Shown here: one piece after another, positions 1 to 6,924 of the stretch
Position numbering within the stretch: position 1 is the first letter of the stretch
Layout of the letters: each line of letters begins with the position of its first letter
Notes under the pieces: model-generated
The model's input: only the letters and a program-made list of their open reading frames with translations
Told to the model about the DNA's origin: nothing
Databases searched by the model: none
Source: CAZKRU01 sp964555235
GTDB taxonomy: Bacteria; Verrucomicrobiota; Verrucomicrobiia; Methylacidiphilales; CAMAQI01
Reading direction: 5' to 3'
NCBI GenBank assembly: GCA_964555235.1
Contig: CAZKRU010000029.1
Coordinates: 1 to 46,423, forward strand
Length of the DNA stretch: 46,423 bases
Program-made: the position numbers and the translations under genes

Positions 1-28
1 TAGGTAAATTGATTTTGAAAGAGATAAA

Positions 29-55
29 AAGTAGGTTCAAATCCTACTGGGTGCA
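29..55 (+). other. tRNA-like 3' fragment at window edge
   Basis: Bases 31-47 form a perfect T arm (GTAGG, loop TTCAAAT, CCTAC). They are followed by TGGGTGC and A, which look like the 3' acceptor strand and discriminator of a tRNA whose 5' end would be GCACCCA. The 28 visible bases upstream do not fold into an anticodon stem at the expected spacing. This is therefore either the tail of a divergent tRNA that starts outside the window, or a detached tRNA 3' end such as an attachment-site remnant. Confidence 0.4.
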
Positions 56-179
56 AAGCAGACGGGATCATTCTGTTTTTCCTGAGTTCCTGATTCAACA
101 ACACTCTCTCCGGTTCCCCTTTGCCTGCCCCCTCCGATCTCAGCATTGACGGTTTTCAAAAAAATCCCATCATACCCGG

Positions 180-461
180 ATGAATTCACGGAGCATTGCG
201 CTTCGCACCAAACACTACCGCCACAAGAAATTCCAAGAATCCCCTTTGGATCGCCAGGATTTCACGACGCTTTTCGATCTTTTGAGAGACCTCGAAGTCG
301 CTCTTTACGACAAAAAGATTATCCCCTCCGTGCACTGGCGCCACCTCAGTATCAAGCAGGATCGACATCTTCTTCATAACGAAACTCCGCTTTCCGATTC
401 CGAAATCGATTCGCTCTTCGATTTTTTAGACCAGATGGAACAACAACTCTCCGACGGGTAA
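180..461 (+). CDS. small hypothetical protein (93 aa)
   Basis: No family was recognised. The product is a charged, soluble protein with no signal peptide or membrane segment. Its second half has two amphipathic stretches (LFDLLRDLEVALYDKK and IDSLFDFLDQMEQQL) that suggest a small helical protein. No clear Shine-Dalgarno sequence precedes the ATG. It lies upstream of the ABC-F gene in the same direction, separated by a REP-like element, so co-transcription is possible but not shown. The overlapping frames in this stretch look less protein-like. The call rests on composition and an open frame only. Confidence 0.45.
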   Translation: MNSRSIALRTKHYRHKKFQESPLDRQDFTTLFDLLRDLEVALYDKKIIPSVHWRHLSIKQDRHLLHNETPLSDSEIDSLFDFLDQMEQQLSDG

Positions 462-472
462 TTTCTTGATCC

Positions 473-558
473 TTGGTAGGGCGATTTCGATGAAACCGCC
501 GCTCCATAGTCTATCCCACCCCAAAGCCCCGGAGGGTTCGTCGAACCCGCCCTACCAA
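473..558. repeat. REP-like palindromic element
   Basis: The ends are a perfect 11-bp inverted repeat, TTGGTAGGGCG at 473-483 and CGCCCTACCAA at 548-558. Two shorter hairpins lie inside: TTTC-GAT-GAAA flanked by GGC/GCC, and GGGTTC-GTC-GAACCC. This architecture is typical of REP/BIME elements mobilised by a RAYT-type transposase. It sits in the gap before the ABC-F gene. Only one copy is in the window, so repetition elsewhere in the genome is inferred. Confidence 0.6.
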
Positions 559-617
559 CGAAGTATCATTTTTGACAAGACTTTTTCACAACTCTTCACT
601 AACGTCCTGCCCCTACC

Positions 618-2585
618 ATGCTCACGATTTCAAATATCAGTAAAGCCTTCGGAGGTCGCACCCTCTTTGACGAAGTCAGCCTTCAAGTCAACCGAGGCGA
701 CCGTGCCGCGCTCGTCGGAGCCAATGGCGCTGGAAAATCGACCCTTTTCTCCATTATCCTCAAAGATCAAACCCCTGACACCGGAACGATCTCGATCGAA
801 CGTGGTGCCACGGTTGGTTATCTTCCTCAGGAAACCGCTCCCGTCGGAGAGGAAACGGTCATCGAGCTCGCCACGGCTATTACTCCGGAGCATGGTCGCG
901 TTCGACGGACCCTCGCCGAAGGAGACGCTTCCGGACAGACCGATACTGAAGCCTATCACGAAGCCCAAGGACGTTATGCGGAGCTTGGAGGCTATCAGTT
1001 GGACCCCAAAGCCAAACGAATTCTCAGCGGACTCTCCTTTCGTGAAAGTGATTTTGAACGCCCTGCCCGTGAGATGAGCGGCGGCTGGGTCATGCGCGCG
1101 CACTTGGCCCGCTTGCTCGTTCAAGAACCGGATCTCCTGATGCTGGATGAACCGACCAATCACTTGGATCTTGAATCGCTCGGTTGGTTTCAAACCTATC
1201 TCCAAGCCTATCCCGGGGCTATTTTGATGATCTCCCACGATCGCGCGTTTCTCAATGCGCTCACTGATACGATTCTGGAAATTCGAAATCAATGTCTGAA
1301 TCGCTATCGGGGAAACTACGAAGACTACCTCGTGGAACGTGCCGCCCGCGAGGCGCAACATCTGGCCGCTTACAAAAATCAGCAGAAAGAAATCGAATCC
1401 CTTCAGCGATTTGCCGACCGCTTCCGCGCCAAGGCGAGCAAAGCGTCTCAAGCTCAGAGCAAGCTCAAGCAAATCGATCGAATGGAAAAGATCGAAGCGC
1501 CTGAGAACAACGACAAAGTCGTTCGTATCAAGTTTCCCCAACCTCCTCGCTGCGGACAAAAGGTCATCACCCTTTCAAAGATTCATCACGCTTACGGAAG
1601 CCTCGTCGTCTATAAAGATCTCGATTTGGAAATTGAACGCGATCAACGAATCGTCCTCGTCGGACCGAATGGCGCTGGAAAATCAACGCTTCTCAAAATT
1701 CTGGGAGGCGTCCTTCCGGTTCAACAGGGAGTACGAACTCCCGGTCCAAGCACCAAGGTCGGCTATTTTTCGCAGAACCGTGTGGAAATGCTCAATCCGA
1801 ATCGAACGGTTTTGCAAGAAGTCATGAGCATCGAAAAACCTGTGCCGGAAATTACCGCACGAACGGTCCTGGGCTCGTTCCTTTTTTCCGGCGATGCCGC
1901 CTTTAAGCAGGTGAGTGTTCTTTCTGGAGGAGAAAAATCACGTCTTGCCCTCGTTAAACTCCTTCTGAATCCCCCCAATTTCCTTCTCATGGATGAACCG
2001 ACCACTCACTTGGATATGGTCAGCATCGATGCACTCATCGAAGCCCTGCACCAATTTCAAGGAACCTTGGTCTTTATCAGTCACGACGTTTACTTCATCC
2101 GGGCGCTTGCCAAAAATGTCATCCGGATCAGTGCCGGGGAACTCACCCCTTACGCGGGAAACTACGACTACTATCTCGATCGCTCTCAAGCCGCCTCTGC
2201 ACGCGAGGGATTGACTGCTGGAGAAAAACTGACTGACAGTCGTCCGGCAGAATTCAAAGAAGCCAATGCGCCCAAAGCGCCTTCCATCTTCAAAACCAAA
2301 GAACAAAAACGTCTTGAAGCTCAGGAACGCCAAGCCCGCTCAGATTCTCGCAAAAAAGCCAAAGCGGACGTCGCTCGTCTTGAAGCTCTTATTCTTGAAA
2401 AAGAGACCCGCAGCAAAGAACTCGCCGTGATCTTGGAAGATCCGAGTAGCTATAAAACCAGCGGCAACGTCGTCGATCTCAATCGCGAACTCATCACTCT
2501 TTCCGAACAACTCGAGCAATTAAACACCGAATGGCAGACCGCCGTGATTCTTGCCGATTCGCTCGAAACCCCCACTCCCGTTTAG
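618..2585 (+). CDS. ABC-F family ATP-binding protein
   Basis: A soluble duplicated ABC ATPase without membrane segments, of the ABC-F family that acts on ribosomes (translation factors and some antibiotic-resistance proteins). The first domain has Walker A GANGAGKST, signature MSGGW and Walker B LLMLDEPTNHLD. The second has GPNGAGKST, LSGGEKSRLALVKLL and LLMDEPTTHLD. The linker between them is rich in charged helix (around residues 240-300), as expected of the ABC-F P-site interaction motif. A C-terminal charged coiled coil (about residues 550-640) resembles the Uup/YheS type. The length of 655 aa is normal. It precedes the tRNA gene that borders the prophage and belongs to the host. Confidence 0.93.
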   Translation: MLTISNISKAFGGRTLFDEVSLQVNRGDRAALVGANGAGKSTLFSIILKDQTPDTGTISIERGATVGYLPQETAPVGEETVIELATAITPEHGRVRRTLAEGDASGQTDTEAYHEAQGRYAELGGYQLDPKAKRILSGLSFRESDFERPAREMSGGWVMRAHLARLLVQEPDLLMLDEPTNHLDLESLGWFQTYLQAYPGAILMISHDRAFLNALTDTILEIRNQCLNRYRGNYEDYLVERAAREAQHLAAYKNQQKEIESLQRFADRFRAKASKASQAQSKLKQIDRMEKIEAPENNDKVVRIKFPQPPRCGQKVITLSKIHHAYGSLVVYKDLDLEIERDQRIVLVGPNGAGKSTLLKILGGVLPVQQGVRTPGPSTKVGYFSQNRVEMLNPNRTVLQEVMSIEKPVPEITARTVLGSFLFSGDAAFKQVSVLSGGEKSRLALVKLLLNPPNFLLMDEPTTHLDMVSIDALIEALHQFQGTLVFISHDVYFIRALAKNVIRISAGELTPYAGNYDYYLDRSQAASAREGLTAGEKLTDSRPAEFKEANAPKAPSIFKTKEQKRLEAQERQARSDSRKKAKADVARLEALILEKETRSKELAVILEDPSSYKTSGNVVDLNRELITLSEQLEQLNTEWQTAVILADSLETPTPV

Positions 2586-2754
2586 CATGAAACAGCCCGG
2601 ACTCGAGTGCCGCTGGGTCGCCAGGGTCGCCGTCGTCAGCGGAGCTCTTTACCTGCGCTTCTCCCTGTCAATCAGCTGTCAATGACCGCTCTCCTCTTAT
2701 AAACAAACGATTGCTTGATAACCCACTCTTTACCTCGTAGAAAGAGATTTTTCA

Positions 2755-2821
<67 letters not shown>

Positions 2822-2827
<6 letters not shown>

Positions 2828-2837
2828 TGCTCTAACC
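2822..2837. repeat. inverted copy of tRNA D-arm segment in the trailer
   Basis: TGCTCTAACC at 2828-2837 is the exact reverse complement of GGTTAGAGCA at 2771-2780 in the D arm of the adjacent tRNA. Adding the next five bases gives 14 of 15 complementary positions. It starts at the end of the mature tRNA, so the primary transcript could form an alternative helix that opens the D arm. The function is unknown. Confidence 0.6.
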
Positions 2838-2859
2838 GTTGAGACTGGTGAATGAGAAA

Positions 2860-2877
2860 TGACATGTGGTTTGATAA
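2860..2877 (+). other. predicted transposase-binding site L1 (left terminus)
   Basis: TGACATGTGGTTTGATAA begins with the TG expected at the end of a Mu-family element. It matches the right terminal site in inverted orientation except for one base in the first part and two bases in the middle. It lies 128 bp outside a second copy, much like the wide L1-L2 spacing in Mu. Binding by the encoded transposase is inferred. Confidence 0.7.
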
Positions 2878-2880
2878 TAG

Positions 2881-2904
2881 GCGGAATTAAGCGGAATTAT
2901 CCGC
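2881..2904. repeat. 10-bp-phased direct repeat and hairpin between L1 and L2
   Basis: GCGGAATTA occurs at 2881-2889 and again at 2891-2899, exactly one helical turn apart. The second copy forms a palindrome, GCGGA-ATTA-TCCGC (2891-2904). In Mu the space between L1 and L2 is where host protein HU bends the left end. This site could serve architectural binding or be a regulator's operator. No function can be proved from sequence. Confidence 0.45.
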
Positions 2905-2987
2905 TAGATGCCGAAAAATCAAGGACTTGCGACTCTCAAAGCACACGAACCTCGGTTTGAGAAGAATCCGGTCCAAAACCCCCGAAG

Positions 2988-3004
2988 TGACAAAGGTTTG
3001 ATAA
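2988..3004 (+). other. predicted transposase-binding site L2
   Basis: TGACAAAGGTTTGATAA is nearly identical to the internal right-end site (38598-38614, minus strand), with a single difference (GG against GC). Together with flanking AAG and TT, the match spans about 23 bp. It is an internal copy of the terminal motif and so a likely second transposase site of the left end. Confidence 0.7.
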
Positions 3005-3064
3005 CTTTTCTGAGCAGATGCAGAGACCTTGCAAACCGTCTGAATTTCTCCATTACTTGCCCGC

Positions 3065-3268
3065 ATGAGTTGGGAACAAGCGAAGAATGATGCCGCAAAT
3101 TGGCTTGGAACACTAAAGCTGGGGAAAGACCTTCACGGTCAACATATCGACCTGCTGCAACATGCCGCCACCCTGAAAGCTCAAGGACAATTTCGAACCA
3201 TGGTTCTCAGGGCGGCAGCGCGTCTCATCAAAAAACGAGGCGGGACTTCCAATATCTCCGAAGATTAA
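3065..3268 (+). CDS. small hypothetical prophage protein (67 aa)
   Basis: Not recognised. It is a small soluble, helical-looking protein with a basic C-terminal half (residues 44-60 include RTMVLRAAARLIKKRGG) that could touch nucleic acid. It is the first rightward gene after the left end, and its stop overlaps the stop of the convergent Dam gene by four bases. No Shine-Dalgarno sequence is evident before the ATG. It may be a small accessory factor acting near the transposon end, but nothing proves this. Confidence 0.45.
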   Translation: MSWEQAKNDAANWLGTLKLGKDLHGQHIDLLQHAATLKAQGQFRTMVLRAAARLIKKRGGTSNISED

Positions 3269-4041
3269 CGGGTAATGAGGAGTTCCTTGTAAGTAACAGA
3301 TTTGCCTCCCCGATTATTGATTCCTCGGGGTCGCTCGACCGATTTGAGGTTGTATCCATTGAAGATCGCCCGGATCGCTGGCGCATCGTTTAAGGTCAGC
3401 ATCCATTTGCCTTTGAGCTTGGCGACCCGGCTTTCCAGCTTTTGAACGTCGGTATTGGTCCATGCACTGTACATCCCCGCATCACACTCCGTGTAAGGAG
3501 GATCAATGAAGAAGAAGGTGCTGGATCGGTCATACAGGTCGAGCACCTTTTGCCAGTCCAAGTTCTCAATGCAGACTTTATCCATTCTGAGGTTGAGCGC
3601 CCGGATTGTTTCCATTCGGGCACTCCTCGATCCGAGAGCGGAACCGCCTGAAACGGCAGAGCGTCCGAAGGAATCCATGGAAGCCCCACCAAAGCAGTTC
3701 TTATTTCGGAAAAACCACCGAGCGGCCCGTTGAATATCAGTGAGCCCCGGTTGATCCCGAAAATCTAAAAATTCCTGTCGGGAGTTGAGAACAAACTCAA
3801 GCTCGGTCAGAAGAACATCCGCATGAAAGCGGACGCATCGATAAAAGGTGATTAAATCGCCGTTTAGATCATTGATGACCTCAAGTTCAGATCGAGGTTT
3901 TGCCAGTAACACGGCGAGCCCCCCGGCGAAGGGTTCGCAGTAGCATTTGTGGTCTGGAATTAAGGGGAGGATGTATTTGAGGAGGCGGGATTTGCCTCCG
4001 GGCCAACTGACTGCAGGTTTTACACGGTAGATAGGATTCAC
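3265..4041 (-). CDS. D12-class DNA adenine methylase (Dam-like)
   Basis: A 258-residue N6-adenine methyltransferase of the MTase D12 family, transferring methyl from S-adenosylmethionine to adenine in a short DNA site. The N-terminal SAM-binding motif is visible as WPGGKSRLLKYI and YCEPFAGGLAV. The catalytic motif IV is DPPYTE. The C terminus includes LTLNDAPAIR and RGINNRGG, as in Dam-like enzymes. A GTG start is used. It is the last gene of the leftward early operon, next to the left end. Phage-borne Dam proteins usually protect phage DNA from restriction or influence early-gene timing. No restriction partner lies nearby, so it is an orphan methylase. Its recognition sequence is unknown. 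Confidence 0.9.
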   Translation of the reverse strand: MNPIYRVKPAVSWPGGKSRLLKYILPLIPDHKCYCEPFAGGLAVLLAKPRSELEVINDLNGDLITFYRCVRFHADVLLTELEFVLNSRQEFLDFRDQPGLTDIQRAARWFFRNKNCFGGASMDSFGRSAVSGGSALGSRSARMETIRALNLRMDKVCIENLDWQKVLDLYDRSSTFFFIDPPYTECDAGMYSAWTNTDVQKLESRVAKLKGKWMLTLNDAPAIRAIFNGYNLKSVERPRGINNRGGKSVTYKELLITR

Positions 4042-4085
4042 TTTTTCATGATAGATGCGGCTCCTTTGCGCGGGGGTTGTGGTTT

Positions 4086-4424
4086 TTAGATCCGAACGGG
4101 CAACATGCCCTGACCGGAAAACTTTTCGAACGCCGGGTGGCCGCTCTGAATATTACTGCGTGTCTGGCGAAGAACGCGCACGCGAGTGAGCTCTGCAATT
4201 CCGTGGGATCGGATGCGGGAAACGAAGTCATCAAATTCTGAAGCCGTAGCATGGCGGACGTGCTTAAACCCCTTGTCCCCGCTGATGGCAAAATCCGAAC
4301 ACAAACCCGCATGCCCGTTGCTGGATCGAAATTTACGCTCCGAGACATTGAATCGCTGGCAGAGTTCCCGTGAGGAAACCCAGTCGGCCTTCATGAGCAG
4401 GTAGAGTTCGATGTCGGCTTTCAT
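4086..4424 (-). CDS. hypothetical winged-helix-like protein (112 aa)
   Basis: No family was assigned. The N-terminal 40 residues read as a short DNA-binding fold: YLLMKADWVSSRELCQRF followed by VSERKFRSSNG, as in winged-helix domains that recognise different DNA contexts. The rest contains FDDFVSRIRSHGIAEL. It starts two bases after the preceding gene's stop codon in the leftward early operon. It could be a phage replication or accessory DNA-binding factor; this is inference from the helix pattern alone. Confidence 0.6.
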   Translation of the reverse strand: MKADIELYLLMKADWVSSRELCQRFNVSERKFRSSNGHAGLCSDFAISGDKGFKHVRHATASEFDDFVSRIRSHGIAELTRVRVLRQTRSNIQSGHPAFEKFSGQGMLPVRI

Positions 4425-4426
4425 GG

Positions 4427-5038
4427 TTAATAAGGGCAGTTTTCTGCCGGAACGACGTTCTCGCGGTATTTCCGAATCCGGGTGGCAATGAGGACATCAT
4501 TGGAAAGACTGAAATCGAATCCCTCAAGCAGCAGAGGAACGGGGCATTGCAGGGCTTTGACCTGCGTGATTCGCTTGGAAACCCGAGATTTGAGAGTATT
4601 TCGAAGGTTGGTCAGATCGTGGTGATATCGCATCCCTCGGGGACCAGTTTGCTCCACAGGTAATTCCGTCCAGTGGCTGGTGGAATTCATATCGCGGCAA
4701 ATCGTTAGAATATAAGCATCTGCCCGGACTTCAGAATCCGTCAAAATGGAGGCCAGGCATCGGATGCTATGAGTCAGTTCCTCGCGCCGAGCGGTGTCAT
4801 CGTGTTCTTCATGCTCGGCGCAGCGCACCTGCGCGTTCAAATCCTCAGTGCGAGCCAAAGCATCCAAGGCGTCAAAAACCCGAGTGGTTTGAGCATTATT
4901 AAAATCCTTGTGGGAGTCCGGGCAATTCACGGAGTGATGCACGGCGCGTCGACGTTCGGTATCCGAGCTTTTCCAGCCTTGTTCCGCGCATGCGGCCGCC
5001 CAGCGCCGCCAGTAGCCACGATCCTGAGATTGAGTCAC
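4427..5038 (-). CDS. hypothetical protein, possibly Mu gp16/GemA-like
   Basis: A 203-residue soluble protein with a GTG start that overlaps the upstream gene's TGA. The N-terminal third (WRRWAAACAEQGW, then RRAVHHSV, KDFNNAQTTRVFDALDALA) resembles the pattern of Mu gp16/GemA-type proteins: a Trp-rich start, a His-containing helix, a conserved Lys-Asp-Phe/Leu turn and a leucine-rich helix. GemA modulates host gene expression and replication in Mu. The C-terminal part is charged and helical. The position in the early operon downstream of the transposition genes fits. The family call is tentative. Confidence 0.45.
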   Translation of the reverse strand: MTQSQDRGYWRRWAAACAEQGWKSSDTERRRAVHHSVNCPDSHKDFNNAQTTRVFDALDALARTEDLNAQVRCAEHEEHDDTARREELTHSIRCLASILTDSEVRADAYILTICRDMNSTSHWTELPVEQTGPRGMRYHHDLTNLRNTLKSRVSKRITQVKALQCPVPLLLEGFDFSLSNDVLIATRIRKYRENVVPAENCPY

Positions 5039-5268
5039 AGGACCGCCTTTCGGTATTCGAAGGAGCCACCGCTGAGTTTTTGAATTCGAAGCACTCCTCT
5101 ATAACGAAGAAAGGTCAATCCCCGGCTCAGATCGTTCTGAGAGAGACGAGTCACCTCACGGATTTTCTTCCGGCTCAAAAAAACGCCATTCGGCAAAGCC
5201 TTCCAGATTCGCTCCGCGCACTGTTCTCGAAGCGGCTTGTTTTTCTCTGAAAAAATCAGGGCGCTCAT
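5035..5268 (-). CDS. small winged-helix-like DNA-binding protein (77 aa)
   Basis: The fold can be read as helix (LREQCAERIWKALP), then NGVFLSRKKIREVTRLSQND, then LSRGLTFLRYRGVLRIQ with a C-terminal hairpin. This is the order of a MarR/ArsR-like winged helix. It overlaps its neighbours by 4 bp on both sides in the leftward operon, indicating translational coupling. It probably serves as a small phage regulator or accessory factor. No precise family was recognised. Confidence 0.6.
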   Translation of the reverse strand: MSALIFSEKNKPLREQCAERIWKALPNGVFLSRKKIREVTRLSQNDLSRGLTFLRYRGVLRIQKLSGGSFEYRKAVL

Positions 5269-5516
5269 GATTTCCCCTTTTTCTTCTCAATTTGGACCGG
5301 AGCAACGATGGAAGGAGCGGAAGGTTTGATCGGTGGTATCGACGGTTGTTCAAACATTGCCGACCACCCCACCATGTTCAGCATCATGAGCGCAAAACAA
5401 GCGATGATGCCCATCGCATCGCGCCAGAACGCCCATTTACTCAGCCACGTTTTCCAGAGGGATGGACCTTTATAGAAACCGATCGTTGGGCAAAACGGAG
5501 GTTGTTCGGATTTCAT
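5265..5516 (-). CDS. small membrane protein (83 aa)
   Basis: A single hydrophobic segment (about residues 35-55, including MGIIACFALMMLNMVGW) follows a basic, aromatic N terminus. It is followed by a proline-rich tail (QPSIPPIKPSAPS) and ends in lysines. The expected topology is one inner-membrane helix. Both ends overlap neighbouring genes by 4 bp. A membrane protein inside the early transposition operon is unusual; possible roles are superinfection exclusion or anchoring of replication, but no family was recognised. Confidence 0.6.
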   Translation of the reverse strand: MKSEQPPFCPTIGFYKGPSLWKTWLSKWAFWRDAMGIIACFALMMLNMVGWSAMFEQPSIPPIKPSAPSIVAPVQIEKKKGKS

Positions 5517-5827
5517 CGGGATTCCTCCTCGGTTTTTCGGATGGCTGCGGCAACCCCCATCTCCGTCAACGGGAACAACTGCCCAGTACGGGTAATGACA
5601 GGTAAAAGTTTTTCCTGAATTTTTCGAATATTGAGGAGGTGTTGTGCCAGAATGATCGTCAGCGCTTGGAGATGACGAGTGGTCTGCGTCAAGTCTCGAG
5701 CAATCAGCGCGGAACTTTCAGCATCAGCAACGTCATCCTTAAAAATCATCAGCAACTTTTCAGCTTCTACGCGCACCCGCGCGCAGGCGACATCCGTGTC
5801 GTGTAGCTTTTGTTCGAGAGGGCTCAT
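5513..5827 (-). CDS. hypothetical helical protein (104 aa)
   Basis: An all-helical, soluble protein with heptad-like leucines (LEQKLHDTDVACARVRVEAEKLLMIF and LQALTIILAQHLLNIRKIQEKLL in sequence), consistent with a helical bundle or coiled coil. A strong Shine-Dalgarno sequence (GGAGGAG) sits inside the end of the upstream ATPase gene, with which it overlaps by 4 bp. The family is not recognised. Co-expression with the transposition ATPase suggests an early function. Confidence 0.6.
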   Translation of the reverse strand: MSPLEQKLHDTDVACARVRVEAEKLLMIFKDDVADAESSALIARDLTQTTRHLQALTIILAQHLLNIRKIQEKLLPVITRTGQLFPLTEMGVAAAIRKTEEESR

Positions 5828-6924
5828 TTCTCCTCCTTGGCAGAGTAATTGGTTTCACCCTGCATTTGCTGCCTTAAAGCGATAGCTCGGCGCACATGAT
5901 CCTCGGCAAGTTTCTGTTTGGCTTTTGAAGCGATCCGCGATGCGACTTTGAGCGTTTCCACCACGATCCCGAGGCGTCCCGGTCGATTCGCCATTTGCAG
6001 AAGCTCCCGCATGATCTCGGGGTTCGTATCGTCTAGGAACTGCGAAACAATCGGGGCAATGTCCTTTTCCTTAATGGTCCGAGGCAACCGAATCGGCATC
6101 CCAATCCGACCGACAATCTGCTCGAATTGATACTCACTTCCCTTGAGTGATGCTTCGAAACGGGCCGTGGCGACCAGAGCGAGCGCCGCTCCGGTTTTAT
6201 CGTGAATATGCCGGAGAATTTCCAGATTCGTCGGATTCGTGCGCCGATCATTCGGGAGTAATCGATGCGCCTCGTCGACGAGCAGAATCCGGTTGCGATT
6301 GAAGGACCGGAGAATCGCTTCCATCATGCTGACGATGTTGAGGTTTCGATTTACTCCCACGACCGCTGCCAAGGCAGTCAATAGGGCTTTGGTTCCCCCA
6401 TAAGGAGGCACTTCGAGCATCACCGACCGACCGTGATTATTCAGATCGCGCCACTGCGCCACCGAGATTGTTTTCCCCATGCGCGATTCGCCAATAATCA
6501 TCGTGATTGAATTATTTGCCATCGCGTAATCCAGTCCGGCAAAGATGAGCCGCGACATTCCGGTTTCTACAAACTCATTTCGCTGGATGCCGCCACGCTG
6601 ATCGGTCAATTTTTTAAAGGAACGGATCGCCTGCTGCACCTTTTGCAGTGATCCGGTGTACGTTCCTTTCAGAACTCGGAAGATCGTCGAGCGATCATAA
6701 CCGAGTGCTTCGGTTGCTTCCTTCCATCCGAGCCCCCTGTCGAGAATGTGCTGGTGCAGCCAAGTCAAATCGGATTGAGCATCTTCAGAAAGATGTTTCC
6801 AATTTTGAAGATTGAGTGGTATATTAACCCTTGCATGAGCGCTTGAAGCTTCGGCTGCGAGCAATTTATCGACGGGCGGCTGGTTGGCAGACTGGTCGCC
6901 CGTTTCGTTTTCATCAGATTTCAT
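5824..6924 (-). CDS. MuB-like AAA+ transposition ATPase
   Basis: A 366-residue AAA+ ATPase of the MuB/TniB type, which binds target DNA, delivers it to the transposase and activates strand transfer. An N-terminal helix-turn-helix (about residues 60-90, including GWKEATEALGYDRSTIFRVL) corresponds to the DNA-binding domain of MuB. The Walker A is GESRMGKT at about 145-152, Walker B is ILLVDEAHRL at about 213-222, and a sensor-1-like LVATARFE lies near 250. It overlaps the end of the transposase gene by 11 bp, so the two are translationally coupled in the order A then B as in Mu. Confidence 0.9.
   Translation of the reverse strand: MKSDENETGDQSANQPPVDKLLAAEASSAHARVNIPLNLQNWKHLSEDAQSDLTWLHQHILDRGLGWKEATEALGYDRSTIFRVLKGTYTGSLQKVQQAIRSFKKLTDQRGGIQRNEFVETGMSRLIFAGLDYAMANNSITMIIGESRMGKTISVAQWRDLNNHGRSVMLEVPPYGGTKALLTALAAVVGVNRNLNIVSMMEAILRSFNRNRILLVDEAHRLLPNDRRTNPTNLEILRHIHDKTGAALALVATARFEASLKGSEYQFEQIVGRIGMPIRLPRTIKEKDIAPIVSQFLDDTNPEIMRELLQMANRPGRLGIVVETLKVASRIASKAKQKLAEDHVRRAIALRQQMQGETNYSAKEEK

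Noticed and set aside
630..1559. Long leftward frame opposite the ABC-F gene
   Set aside because: It is a shadow of an unmistakable ABC ATPase with all motifs in place.
2908..3090. Rightward open frame of 60 codons
   Set aside because: It covers the predicted L2 site, has no ribosome site or domain character, and overlaps the better candidate at 3065.
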